From: Cryptomeria japonica
Lineage: Eukaryota; Streptophyta; Pinopsida; Cupressales; Cupressaceae
Length of the DNA stretch: 64,000 nucleotides
Reading direction: 5' to 3'
NCBI RefSeq assembly: GCF_030272615.1
Contig: NC_081406.1
Coordinates: 398,137,939-398,201,938, forward strand
This document shows positions 1 to 11,892 of the stretch, in pieces. The notes beneath the pieces are model-generated. The model worked only from the letters and a program-made list of their open reading frames with translations. It made no database searches and was not told where the DNA came from. Made by a program: the position numbers and the translations under genes. Position 1 is the stretch's first letter, and each line of letters starts with the position of its first letter.

Positions 1-734
1 TGGCGTATGGATAACGTGTTATTTTGATCTATGTAGTGCATTGTGGTGTGGTCAGCTTCTCATTCCTTTCCAATGCAGTAATGTTTCATGTAGACCTATT
101 TCAAATTGCGTTCCAATAATTTCCTTGGCCGACTTGAGAGATTCTTATTTCAAGAGATCAGTATAAATAAGGATGATCATAATGAAGAACACATAGAAGC
201 AAGTGGATTGAAAAAGGATCCATTTTCTGTTGGTGTGAATTTGTGTGAGGTTATATGAAGTTGTGGTTAAGCAGTGTGGTTGTGTGTCATTGTCGTTTGG
301 TACAGGAGGTGCAGTGAGACAAAGGTTTCTTTTGGCATTGCAACATTGTGGTAGTTATGCTTGAGTGGTGGATTCTATCTTTTTATTTCTTCTTCTTCTA
401 GGAAATGAGCCCTTATTTTTCTTGTGATTTTAGCCGAGAAGTGAGCCCACTTGCAGTGATCATTATAGTAGTAAGACACCCTTTGTAAAAATCACCTTAA
501 CTAGTGTCACCCTAACAGGTGTTTCATAATTGAGAATTAGCATTCTCTGTGGTTTTCCCCTTCTTGGGTTTTCCACATAAAGTTTGGTGTTTCATCTGTG
601 CACTCTTTCATGTTTATATATATTTATGGTTAAGTAATCGAAAGTTTGTTTACTGAATCTATTTATGTGGGATAAGTAAAATATTTTAATTAATAATTGA
701 TTCACCCCCCCTTAGTTGTATGGGATATTCAACA
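1..734 (+). mobile_element. Copia LTR, 3' part (same family as the outer element)
   Basis: The window opens inside this LTR. Its first 80 bases match, in reverse complement, about 3470-3550 of the outer Copia 3' LTR (shared 'ggataacgtgtt' and 'tctcattcctttcca'). Its end carries the same modules: the CCCTAACAGG segment near 510, the TGTGG...GGGttttCCACA segment near 550-580, and the TTGATTCACCCCCCC tract near 700. It ends ...ATTCAACA at 734. No primer binding site follows, so this is a solo LTR or the 3' LTR of an element lying mostly outside the window. The 5' end is not visible. Confidence 0.8.
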
Positions 735-2300
735 ATTTGCCCTTATCTTTATCTTTATATATCTCTATCTCTCCCTCTATATATTTATCTCTTCTACCTA
801 TATTTATCCTTCTCCCCTCTCTTTATTTATCTCTTTCTTCTCCTCTCTATCTCCATCCCTCTCTATCTCTATTTTCATGTATATATCTTTCTCCCTATTG
901 GTAACATAAAGCTTGATTATCTTTCTAATTTATATGTTTATGTGTTAGGTATATTTGGATCTTATTTATTGATTATCTATGTTGGGTATCTTTCCCCTTT
1001 GAATTCTATTGCTAGGGAGAGAGGGAAAAATAGGCAGTGTGTGTGTATGTGTAAGAGGGGTATATGGAGATATAGATATAGAGGGTAAGAGATACAAATA
1101 GAGGAAGAGAGATAAATAAATATATGAGAAGTAAATAAATGTAAAAAGAGGGAATGATGGGGAGAGGATATGGATGGAGAGATAGAGATAGGGAGGGAGA
1201 AATAGGGAATTTGTGTGTATGAGTGAGAGATATATGGAGTTAGAGATAGAGATGGATAAATATATAGATAATAAAAGGGAGAGGGAGGGATATAACTAGA
1301 GATACAAGTGGAGAGATATAGAAATAAAGAGTAATAGGGAAGAGAGAGAGAGAGAGAGATAGGGTTAGAAAGAGGGAGATATATCTATAGATGGATATAA
1401 AGTAGAAAATATAGAGGGGGAAGAGAAAGAGATAGATAGGCAGAGAGAGGGAGATAGAGAGGGAGAAGGAGAGGGGGAGAGAGAGAGACAAAGAGATAAA
1501 TATATAAAGAGGGATAAAAAGTGAGGGAGAGAGGAAAACTAAATAAAAAATATGCGTGTTTTCATATTGAAAAAGTAAAAATATCAATGATGTATAGAAT
1601 GTTAAAATAAAACCCTAATGTGGTTGCCAAGGATGGGTAGGGTAAGTAAAAGGAATTTAACAATTAGGATAATAGAAAAATATGTAACAATATGGAATCA
1701 ATGAGGAACTTGTCATGTAAAGAGTTTCAAATATAAAATTGAGATGCAAATATCATGAAAGTATAGTCCTAAGAAACCCTAATGTGAATAAGAAACCATA
1801 GAAGAAGGTTACATAGGATTCATTTGGTTAACTAAAATACAAATATATCTAAACATATAGACACATATATAGTAAAGGAGGGTGGTAGGGAGAGATATAG
1901 AGCTAGGAAGGGAGGGAGAGGTAGGTAGAGAATGCGTGAGAGGGGAAAAGGAGATATATAGAGAGATATGTAGAGGGATTGGGGAGAGAGAGAGAGCCGA
2001 GATTAAGAGTAGGGAGGGAAGGGGGAGGGACAAAGAGTTAGTGAGAGAGATTTATAATGAAGGACAAGGAGAAAGGGAAGGAGGGAGGGACTTGGATAGG
2101 TAGAGAGACAAGTCTAAATATTATGGGAGGGAGTGATGAAGAGGTAGAAATATAAGTGTAGATATTGAGAGAGAGAGGAGGGATTGAGGGAGAGAGAGGT
2201 AGATATATATGTATAAAGAGGCCAAAAAGAGAGGTAGGGAGAAAGGGAGAGGTGGAGCGATAGGTTCAGATCTTAGGAGAGAGAGGAACAAAGTGAGATA
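735..2300. repeat. Low-complexity polypyrimidine/polypurine region
   Basis: About 735-900 is pyrimidine-rich (TATCTC/CCTCTC words). About 1010-1540 and 1880-2290 are purine-rich (GAGAGA, AGAGGG, GATAGA words), with ordinary AT-rich sequence at 1545-1870. Pyrimidines come first and purines later on the same strand, so the parts are roughly complementary and could fold back. The open frames here are repetitive Ser/Leu/Ile/Tyr or Arg/Glu strings and are not genes. Confidence 0.85.
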
Positions 2301-2627
2301 TGACATTTTATAAAAAAATATTACTCTCCTTATTAAAATTCCTAATTTTTTTATTATTGATTGCCCATTTAATGATTTAAGTAGCTTGAGATGATTATTA
2401 CAAAAAAAACATGAAAAAGGGACTTCATATGCAAAAGTTGTGAGAATTTGATGTCTCAAAAATGAAGGATGAATTTAAATTAATTTAATTATTTTTTATA
2501 CATAATATAGAAAAAATACCTATTTGATTGTGGAGAGATCCAAATCACTTATCCACTACCTGAAAAAAATAAAAAAAATGATTAAAAAGTTATGCCCATT
2601 TTACTAAAATGTGTTTTGTAGGCTTTT
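2301..2627. other. AT-rich spacer, nothing recognised
   Basis: AT-rich sequence between the purine tract and the palindromic cluster. No coding signal, terminal repeat or RNA gene was seen. Confidence 0.5.
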
Positions 2628-2785
2628 CAAAATGGATATCTGTTTTTTAAACATAAAAAAAAAACTTGAGGGATCAGATATCCATTTTTCAAATTTAAAA
2701 AATGGATATCCGTTTCTGATGGATATTTGTCTTTTACATTTAAAAAATGGATATCTGTTACTAAAAGATATCCATTTTTTTGACA
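2628..2785. repeat. Alternating inverted repeats around GGATATC
   Basis: Short copies of AAAATGGATATCYG alternate with their reverse complement CAGATATCCATTTT. Forward copies lie near 2628, 2698 and 2743, and reverse copies near 2673 and 2768. A weaker forward copy lies near 2719. Neighbouring units can form hairpins. No terminal repeats or duplication were found, so the origin is unknown. Confidence 0.7.
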
Positions 2786-2806
2786 TAATTTTTTTCCCTC
2801 CATTTT

Positions 2807-3956
2807 TGCCTATCGAATATTCCAAACAACTGAAAGGGGGGGGGGGGTTGAATTAGTTGTATTATTTAAATATATTACTTTTCCTACATAAACAAATCCA
2901 TCTTGACTTAAAACACATATTACTTAACCATAAAAAAATATGAGCATGGAAGAGCACAGACATGAAACATAGATATGACGTGAAAAACCCAAGAAGGAAA
3001 TTACTGCGAAAAATGTTAGTTCTCAATATGAAAACACCTATTAGGATGACACCAATTAAGGTGATTTTTACAAAGATGGTTCACTGCCAAAATCCTCATT
3101 GTAGGTGAGCTCACTTCTTGGCTAAATCTACCAGAACAAGGAGGGCTCACTATCGGGCTAAATATGCCAAAAAAGGAGGGCTCACTACCTGGAAGAAGAA
3201 ATAAAGAATCAACTTCTAAGGGACAACTGCTACACTACTACAATGCGGAAAGAAACCTTAGGTTCACTACCACTAGTACCAAACAACGTCAGCAAATAAC
3301 CATACTGATCAACCACTTTTCATCACCAAAGATAGATCCTCCTTTTACAATCTACTTCTTTCTATGAATCCTTCTTATAATATTTCATTACAATTATTCT
3401 ATATATTGATCTCTAGATTAGATTTTCCATGTCAGCCAAGGAGATAAAAAAATATATTTTAAAATAGGTCTTCACTAAGAATTCTTGCAGTGGAAAGGAA
3501 TGAGAAATGGACCACACCACAAAGCAACAACACGTTATCCAAACACCACAATCACGAGACCAAAAGATAGAGCATCTGGGGTTAGCCGGATTAGGAAAGA
3601 ACATGACCAAAAACAAAATTCTAGAGCACATCAACATGTGCTAAACTAGAATAACAAAGATAGATGCATGAAAAGCATAAATCAAGAAACACAATAAATA
3701 AAAAATGTAGAACAATGTGGAGCTTTGCAAACTCTGCCATACAATCATTATTATTACTGCATAGACTTCCAAAGCACAACTTGTGGACCACCAAAATACG
3801 AGAGTGGAATCTAAAGGCAATATCCCACAACATCACATCATGAAAATGTCTGCAATTAGTCAGAACATTTGGGAGCGAAACTAAACATTGAAACAAAATT
3901 AATATGTTCACATTAATGACAACCATACTTAAATATCAATCGACTTCACATTTGCA
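2807..3956 (-). mobile_element. 3' LTR of the outer Copia
   Basis: About 1,150 bp. On the minus strand it starts TGCAAATGTG next to the polypurine tract and ends near TATTCGATAGGCA. It aligns with the split 5' LTR (27865-27952 plus 42857-43898), including the C-rich tract near its 3' end (a G12 run at about 2836-2847 on the plus strand) and the 'tacttaaccat' and 'gttagttctcaatatg' segments. Ambiguity at the left edge is a few bases. Confidence 0.85.
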
Positions 3957-3972
3957 ATCTCCCCCTTTTTTA
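3957..3972 (-). other. Polypurine tract of the outer Copia
   Basis: The minus-strand sequence AAAAAAGGGGGAGA directly abuts the LTR start. It is the expected plus-strand primer for reverse transcription, and its position fixes the internal edge of the 3' LTR. Confidence 0.8.
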
Positions 3973-4182
3973 TTGATGGCAACATTTATCAATGACAAAC
4001 AATTTCTCCAACAACTTGCTCAGAAGAACTATCCAAAACCTCTCCCCCTTTGACATCAAAGACAAAGGTGAACAACAATTCAACTCAAAAATTACACTGC
4101 TCCCCCTAAGAGGAAGCCCCAAACATTAGACCATACTAAAATATGCATGAAATATCCTAGACTAATGCATTGCCAAATGAAC

Positions 4183-5769
4183 TTAGTTTAAATTAGGAAG
4201 GGGTATGACGCCCAACATTTGCTGGAGATAATCAAAAGTATCTTTGCACAATGCCTTTGTAAAGATATCTACAACTTTCTCTTTGGTAGGTACATATTCA
4301 AGTTTTACATCACTATCCAAAACTTTTTCTCTCAAGAAATGATATCTAATAGAAATATGCTTTTTTCTAGAATGCAATATCGGGTTTTTAGAGATATTGA
4401 TTGCACTTGTATTATCACACATGATTGAGATAGGTTCATCAAACAATACACCAATATCATTCAATGTTTATTAATCCAAAGTACTCACATACAACATGAG
4501 GCAACTTTAATATACTCAGCTTTTGCGGTTGATAAAGATACCAAATCCTGCTTCTTACTTAACTTTTCCTTTTCAGGAGCCAAGGAAAAATGCTCCACCA
4601 CTTTTACTTTTCCTGTAATCAACACTTCCTACCCAATTTACATTAGTATAATATTTCAAAGTAAAGTATGATCCTATAGGATACCACAATCCAAAATATT
4701 TTGCTCCTTTCAAGTATTTGAATATCCTCTTTACTGCAACAACATGTGACTCTTTCGGTCCTTGCTAAAATATGGCTGCAAGAAAAATAACATACATGAT
4801 ATCTGGTGTTGTAGTAGTTAGGTATAACAATCCTCCAATCATTGATTGGTATTTTCTTGCATCAGTCTTAGAAGATTTATCATCATTAGTCAACTTTCAT
4901 CTAGTAGTCATAGGAGTACATACCAGTTTGGAATTTTCCAATCCAAACTTCTTCAATAGCTCTCTATTAAACTTTGACTGAGAAATGAAAATTCTTTAAC
5001 TATTCTGATTCACTTATAATCTAAGAAAGAAATTTAACCCATCAATCATAGAGATTTCAATTCCTTTTACATCTCACTCGCAAATTTTTTGAACATATCA
5101 TCATTGCCTCCAAAAATTATATCATCCATATATACAACAACAATTAAGATCTTACTTGATTCAACTTTGAAGTAAAGATTGCTATCAGTAGACCCTTTTT
5201 GATAACCTTGATTCAGTAGATACTTATGTAACCTTCCATACCAAGCTCTAGGAGCTTGCTTCATTCCATACATTGCCTTTGTCAATCTACAAACAACATC
5301 TAGATCATCCGACAACTTGAATCCTTTTGGTTGTTCAGTGTAGACTTATTTGAATTCTCCATTTAGAAATGTTGACTTTGCATCCATTTGATAGAATTTT
5401 AAATCCTTATGTGCTGCCAAAGCCAAAACATCCTAATAGCCTCTATTCTAGCAACAGGAGCATAAGTCTCTTCAAAATCAATACCTTCAACCTGTGTGTA
5501 ACCTTTACATATCAATCTTAATTTGTTTCTTACAACCTAAACATCTTCATCCAACTTATTTTGGAACACCCACTTTGTTCCAATAACATTCTTATTTGTC
5601 GATCTAGGTACCAGTTCCCAAGTCTGATTTTTCTCAATTTGATCCATCTCTTCCTTCATCACTTTCATTTAATTTTGATCTTTGTAGGCTTCTTCAACTA
5701 TCTTAGGTTTGGACTTAGAGAGTACACATAAAAGAACTTGGTCTTCACCATCTTTTCTTCTTGTAATGA
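4183..5769 (-). pseudogene. RT-RNase H of the outer Copia, decayed and truncated by an insertion
   Basis: Copies element RNA into DNA and degrades the RNA strand. The open piece 5067-5315 holds an RT core with the family motif MYGMKQAPRAWYGRL and the catalytic box YMDDIIFGG. The open piece 4183-4464 is the RNase H end, with CDNTSAINISKN, a basic IRYHFLRE segment and the C-terminal DIFTKAL; it stops at 4183, about 210 bp before the polypurine tract. The connecting part 4465-5066 and the upstream part 5316-5769 keep recognisable Copia codons but contain stops and frame changes. The frame breaks off at the 5-bp duplication CTCCT (5770-5774), where the 3-kb solo LTR entered. Integrase resumes at 8816. 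Confidence 0.85.
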
Positions 5770-5774
5770 CTCCT

Positions 5775-8700
5775 TGTTGGATTTCGATTGCCATTAATGT
5801 CAACATTCAGTGTACAAAGATGCAGTGATGATTAGTACCATTGACAACAAGTGAAACTTGATAGAGAATATGCAAAGTGACAACTTCACACCCACTGGTC
5901 AAAGATGCAAAGGCATGCAAATATGTTTGATGTAAATAGTTGCAGTACTGGTGAATATGTAGGAGGATGAGTGCCCTAGAGGAAGATGAAGATGCAACAA
6001 TGTAAAATATCCCAAATTAAAGTTCAGATTGGCTGGGTTGGTTCTATATGAGACTAACAAAGTGAGCAGATTTCATTGTGTATATGTGCAGGTTGAACAA
6101 GCATGGAGTCAGCAAAGGAATCTTGTGAAAGTCCATAGAAAAGACAAAGATGGCAATTGGAAGTTGTTTTGGTCGTACAATTGGATAGAGAAGAAATAGG
6201 TCGTAAAGTTCTATAGGCATTGAGAAAATAGGTCTGACTTAAACAAAGTGCAGTTGCAAAAATGTATAACACATCGTGTTCGCACACAGTTACAAGAACT
6301 GTTAGTTGCCACACTGTGTTAGTCACACAAGGGGATACATAAGGAAAGAATGAAGTGTGTTATTGGGATGTGTAATTGGACAAATAAGACACAGGTCATA
6401 GTGTCGTGAGAGCATTGGGAAGATTGGTCTAATTCAGAAAAAGTATGGTTGTAGTTATACTAACATGTCGTGTTAGTCGCACACTATTGCAACAATATGC
6501 ACATAATACACTGTGTTATTGCTATTTCTATCTTGTGGTCAACACTCTGCATTGACCAAAGGTTGCTGCGAAATAGCAACATGAGACAAGAGATGCACAT
6601 AACACATTTGGTTATTGCCATTACTACTTCACTGGGCAATACTTCATGCAGACCAAGGCAACCACAAAATAGTGAAAGTATATAACACGCAAGTTTGGGT
6701 TTATTGCTGGTTCGCAGATAATTCTTTGCATTGACTAAGGGGGCCATGGAACAATGAGAAGTATATAACACGTAGGTTTATGATTTTTTCCATTTTGTAG
6801 GTCAACTTTTTTGCTTTGACAAAGGGCTCTGAGAAACTGCAAAAAGCACATAATGCACGTGTTATTGACTGCCCAACCTTTTCTCCATTTTGCAAGTCAA
6901 CTTTTTTTCTCTGACCAAGGGCTCTGAGAAACTATGAAAAGTGCATAATGCACACGTTATTGGTTGCCTAACCTTTTCTCCATTTTGTGCTCAACACATT
7001 TTCTTGACAATGACCTTTTGTAAAACCGCGAAATGTCATGGTGACTATGGAGGTTAAGAAGTTGGGCCCACAAGGAAGTATTTTCACCATTTTGCATGGA
7101 GACTGTGAAAGTAATGTAGACTGCTAGCAAAATGGAGATGTTAGCGAAGGTTTTCACTGGTTTGTGGGGTCAAACCTTTTGGTTGACCTGATCCATTGTG
7201 AAACCACAAAAATCTTAAGGCTTTTTGCCATTTTGTGAAGGTGACCAACAAAAAAGTTTTGCCACCAGAGAAACCGCAAAATTGGATGGCGGTTTTTGCC
7301 ATTTCACAAAATTGACTACCAAAGGATTTTGGAGGTTGGAGATTGTATGAAAAGGATTTTAGGTCACTTTGACTGATAAGCCTTAAAGTGATAAAACTCT
7401 AAGTGTGGGTTTTGATTAAGAATATTTTGAGGCCATGTTTGCATGCTGATAGACTAAGAGGTCCACATGGTGGTTGACCGACGTTGACCAAGTGATTTGG
7501 AGGTTGAATATGAAGACATGTGGCTTCCAGATGGTTGAAAATGTATGCAGACATGCAAAACTTGATGATTATAGAGAGTGCATTTAAAGGAGGTAGTTGT
7601 CAACCCAATCAGTGCAGGAGGATGGAGAATGCATTAATGAAGAATCTATTGTAGACTAGTGTGGGGATCGAGAAAGTCTACCAGATCGAAGATTGCAAAA
7701 TATAGCAGTCAAACCACAAAGAATGATTTGTATACAAAAGAAGACCAACAAGATGCATTTAATGCTGCTAAATATGAACATAAGAATAAAATACAATTAG
7801 TATGTAGATATGATCTCTTAGAGACTCAAGAAGATATTTTTTTTAAATCCATTTTTGAAGGGAGATCATAATGAACATAGATGACATAAAGAGTATAGTT
7901 TTGATGTGACATAGGTAGGTGTGCAAAGTTGACAAAGATAATGAGGTGTATGTTAAACTGAAAGAATGAGGCGATGAACTGGAAGAAAAAAAGGTAGTTG
8001 TAGTGTTGCAAAAAAGACAATGAAGATAGTTGCAGAGCAAAAAAGAAAAGAACAAAAGAGCTACAGAAAAACCAGAGAAGTGAGGAGGGCACAAAAAAGT
8101 GTTTTCTGCAGGTGTTAATAACATGATGCCAGTGTAGGTATAAAAATATAGAAGAGGCTGTATGTATAATGTAGAGTAAAGAGCAGACATAGAAGAGCAT
8201 AGAGGTGGAGTGTAGAGATTTGTGACTAGAGAGCAGTGAGTTGTGGCAGATAACACAATAGGTTATATACACTATGAAAGGTAGAGAAGGAGGAGCAATT
8301 AGAGAAGAAAATAGAGTTGTTTGTAGAGAAAAGAAGAAGAAAAATATCTAAGAGTAGAGGTCAGAGCTTGTGAGCAGAAAAGAATCAGGTCAATCTGAAA
8401 AGGAGAATAATTGTGTTACAAAACTTCATTTGTAACAAGGTGCTTATTTGTAATTGAATATTTACTCATTATAAAACTCTGAGTGAGTGCTCAAAGTAGG
8501 GGTAGGTGCTCCTTTGGGTTGGTGCCCAATATAGGAGTTTGTGCCCATAAACATTGTAATCAATTTTCATCATGAGATTGGATTGGAGAAGTAGACTCTA
8601 GTAGCGTTTCTCACTAAGGTTTTTCCCCAGCGTGGGTTTTCTTCGTAGCTCTGGTGTTATGTGCTTCCCTTGTGTGTCTATGCAAATGTGTTTAATATCA

Positions 8701-8810
8701 CTGCTCATAGTTTCTTGATTTATGTTATTGAAAGGATTTGATTAGTTCGATAGTTAAAGATTTTTTTACCACTAATTCACCCCCCCTTAGTGATCTATTG
8801 TGTTCCTTCA
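5775..8810 (+). mobile_element. 3.0-kb solo LTR with exact CTCCT target duplication
   Basis: Begins TGTTGG and ends CCTTCA, and is flanked by CTCCT at 5770-5774 and 8811-8815. It interrupts the outer Copia between RT and integrase. The 3' part carries LTR hallmarks shared with other Copia LTRs here: a GTTTTTCCCC...GGGTTTTC segment near 8617-8640 and an AATTCACCCCCCCTTAG tract near 8774-8790. No primer site, polypurine tract or coding region was found, so it is a solo LTR of unusual length. Short open frames inside (for example 7826-8272 on the minus strand) show no family resemblance. Confidence 0.82.
6440..7340 (+). repeat. Degenerate ~95-bp tandem repeats inside the 3-kb LTR
   Basis: Two clear consecutive units start at 6801 and 6895 (period 94). 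Each runs GTCAACTTTTTT, 'gacYaagggctctgagaaact', a 'gcaYaatgcac' segment, 'cgtgttattg' and 'ccttttctccattttg'. A more diverged unit precedes at about 6708-6800, and weaker ones extend left to about 6440. Related pieces ('gaaaccgcaaaa', 'ccattttg') continue to about 7340. The array accounts for part of the unusual LTR length. Confidence 0.7.
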
Positions 8811-8815
8811 CTCCT

Positions 8816-10475
8816 ATGTTTTTATCTCATATAAATTGATTCTCAAAATGATTTTTCTGTACATACCATAGGGTTTTTGATATAGTTGTTGGAGAAACTT
8901 GAGTTTCTTTCTTCTTGAATTCATCTCTTTTCTTTTCTTCTTATTCATCAGATTCATACCCTGCTTGAATACTTGTTTCCTTTGAAATGCTCTCATCAAC
9001 ATTCACATTTGTACTTTCAATGATTTTATTCAACCTCTTGTTGTAATATCTATAATATTTTCTCTTTGTAGAATAACCAAGAAATATACCTTCATTTTCT
9101 CTAATATTAAACTTTCCAGGATTTACTTCATCTCTCCAAATATAGCATGTGCTTCCAGAGACTTTGAAATACTTCACGGATGGGATCCTTCCATACCATA
9201 ACTCATATGATGTCTTCCCAAACTTCATCCTGAATAGAACTCTATTAAGGGTGTACACAACCTTTTATATAGCTTCTCTCTAGTAAATTTCCATAGTTTG
9301 CTTCCTTGATCATAGTTCTTTCTGCCCCTTGAATAGTCCTATTCACCCTGTCAACTACACCATTCTATTGAGGTGTCCTAGGAGCTAATAAATGTCTTGT
9401 AATTCCACATTTCTCACAAAAAGTATCAAATTCATTAAAAATAAATTCTCCCCCTCTATCAGATCTTAGACACTTAATTCTTCTATCAACTTTATTCTCA
9501 ACTGTAGCTTTAAATATCTTGAATTTTTCTAATGCTTTGACTTTTCTCTTAGAAATGTAACCCAAGTCATTCTAGAATGATCATCAATCAAGAGCATGAA
9601 ATACCTCTCACCTTGCAAACTCCTTATTCTGGTCGAACCACATAGGTCTATGTGTATCCGATTTAGCAATCAATAGATGATTGTTCCTTTCCTCTGAATG
9701 TTCCTTTTGTCCGCTTTCCCACTTGACACTCTTTGCAAATACTGTTATCCAGTTTAGTTAGTCTTGGAAAATATCTCACAACTTTTATCATACTAATCTT
9801 CATTAGATTGTCAAAATTGATATGACACATCCTCTAATGCCATATCCAACTCTCATTGATCTGTGATAATAAGCAATGTCTTGTAGCAACTTCCAATTGA
9901 TACATGTTTCCACCCATCTTTTTCCCCACAACAATAATAGTTCTAGATCTCTTCCGGATCTCATAGCCACCATCCCGAAAGACAACATTATAACCATTTT
10001 CGTACATTTTTCCAACACTCAAGAGATTATGATGTAATCCTTTCACATAATAAACATTGATACTTTTATGCTTTCCATCAAAGGTAATAGAACCAATTCC
10101 AATAATTCAATTAGTTTGATCATCTCCAAATATAACATAACCACCATCATATTTTTGAAGCTTTACAAACTTACTTTTGTCATCATTCATATGATTTGAA
10201 CATCCACTATCAATCAACCATTCACTTCTATCTCTTCTAACATGCAAGGCTAAAACAATAGTCTCAACAATCTTATAATTATTAGGTTTGGGTCCATATA
10301 ACTCTACCATGAATAAACAATCACCATCCTCCTAATCTGACTCATCCTCTGAAATACTAGCATCATCTCTAACTTAGTAGGCTTTCTTATTGAATTTTCC
10401 TTTATTTTCCTTAAATTTATGTTTTGATCCTTTTTTTTGACATCTAGATGCACAATGACCAATATTTCCACATTT
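8816..10475 (-). pseudogene. Zinc knuckle, protease and integrase of the outer Copia, decayed
   Basis: Read right to left. The part of the gag zinc knuckle left of the gypsy insertion is KCGNIGHCASRC (about 10430-10475). The protease fragment 10107-10310 has WLIDSGCSNHM, with the aspartic DSG. The GAG-pre-integrase fragments at 9803-10046 overlap in two frames. The integrase fragment 9365-9565 has LRSDRGGEF, containing the second catalytic Asp, and APRTPQ. The integrase C-terminal fragment 8941-9258 has FGKTSYELWYGRIPSVKYFKVSG and EGIFLGYSTKRK. Several stops and frame shifts separate the pieces. The right edge is the gypsy insertion with its AAAAT duplication, and the left edge is the 3-kb solo LTR. 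Confidence 0.85.
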
Positions 10476-10480
10476 AAAAT

Positions 10481-11892
10481 TGTAGACATCTAAAAATGGT
10501 CAACACTTGTGGGGTCATACTTTAACATTTGCGCATTGCCTTATTTTAGGATTCTTGCGTCGCATTAACATTTCTTCTATGTTGCGCACTTGGTATTTAT
10601 CATTTGCGAGCGTCGAGTCCTTCTTCTGCATTCCTCATTTTTCTCACTTTCGAATTAGGTCTTGTCGATAGCAATCTTCAGTCATGATTTTGGTCGATCT
10701 TATCTTGTCGCATCATGGTGCGTGCTCATTTATCATCATTTTGGACATCGTCAATCCTAATCGATGATAGAATTAGGGTTTTGTCCTCTTGTCAATATTT
10801 CAATCATCTTTAGCTTGTTAGTAATCATTTGTGATTATCAACTTGTCAATCTCGTCATTTTGCGATTGATTCATCATCGATCCTTGTCCTTGTCAATCTT
10901 GTCATTTTGTGATCGATTCATCATCTATCCTTGTCCTTTTCAATCATGTCAATTTGGATCAATTAGTCATTGTTCCTCGTCAATTGGTGCTTATCAATTT
11001 GATCTCCTTGTCAATCTTGGTCAATTTGTCATTGATTTTTGTCAACCAATTTTAATCATTTATCAACATTGGTCCTTTGTTAGTCAGAATCATGATCGAA
11101 CCTACATTAATTTCTTGTTGTCTTGACCTAATTCCTTGTCCTCTTATTTCTAGGGTTTTTATGGTTTGTTCATTTAATCCTTTTCTTCTTCTTTGTGGGT
11201 TAAATAAATCTATTTATTTAGTCCTAGGTCTCTTTCATGAATTAATTAATGGATGAAAACCTATTAATTAATTCACCTAATTTCTATTTCATCTTTTTCC
11301 TCAATTTTCTAATTTGCTAATTTCTCCTAATTCCTAATTTCTATTTCTCCTATTTTCTTTAATTTTTTTTTCTAATATTTCCCCTAATTTCATGGGAATG
11401 ACATTTCAATCTTGTCATAATTTGTCATGCATTTTGCATAGCAACTTGTCATAATTTGTCATACTCCTTGCATAGAAAATTGTCATTTGTCATAATTTTG
11501 CCATTCTTGATTTGAATTTCCTTTCAAATCTCTTCATGCTAATCTTGTCCTCTCTCCAATTTGTCTATAAATTTGATTATTTTCTTCAATAAAAAAATCA
11601 ATCAACCACGCTTCTAGTATCCTTATGCTACAATTTTCATCTTGTCATCTTGCTTGATTTCATACTTTGCTCTTGCACTTGTAGGTGAGATCCACAAACA
11701 AGATAATTTGAAGGAGAAAGAAGGAAAATGGAGGTCAATTGAAAGAGACATTGGTGATGATTTTTCATTTATTTTGAATATCTTATTTTCAGTTCTTCTA
11801 TTGATGGTAATAGGATTTTATTTCATTGCAATTTAGCTTTGTGGTTAGCTAATATTTATTGCTTTGATGCATTCCATTTTCCTAGTTACACA
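10481..11892 (+). mobile_element. 5' LTR of the Tat element
   Basis: 1,412 bp, TG...CA. The U3-like part contains a degenerate direct repeat of about 50 bp at about 10846-10955, built from TTGTCAATC, CATTTTGYGAT and TCATCATCGATCCTTGTCC words. Further TTGTCAT-rich repeats lie at 11400-11510. A TATAAATTTG segment near 11566 may be promoter-like but was not tested. Confidence 0.92.

Noticed and set aside
697-2459. Several open frames of 60-120 codons on both strands
   Set aside because: They translate simple repeats into Ser/Leu/Ile/Tyr or Arg/Glu strings with no domain pattern.
3413-3926. Minus-strand frames of 74 and 101 codons
   Set aside because: They lie within the 3' LTR of the outer Copia, and the corresponding frames are not kept in the 5' LTR at 43400-43750.
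7826-8272. A 148-codon minus-strand frame (and an overlapping 137-codon frame) in the 3-kb solo LTR
   Set aside because: Both overlap in different frames of the same A/G-rich plus strand, are Ser/Phe/Leu-rich and lie inside an LTR.
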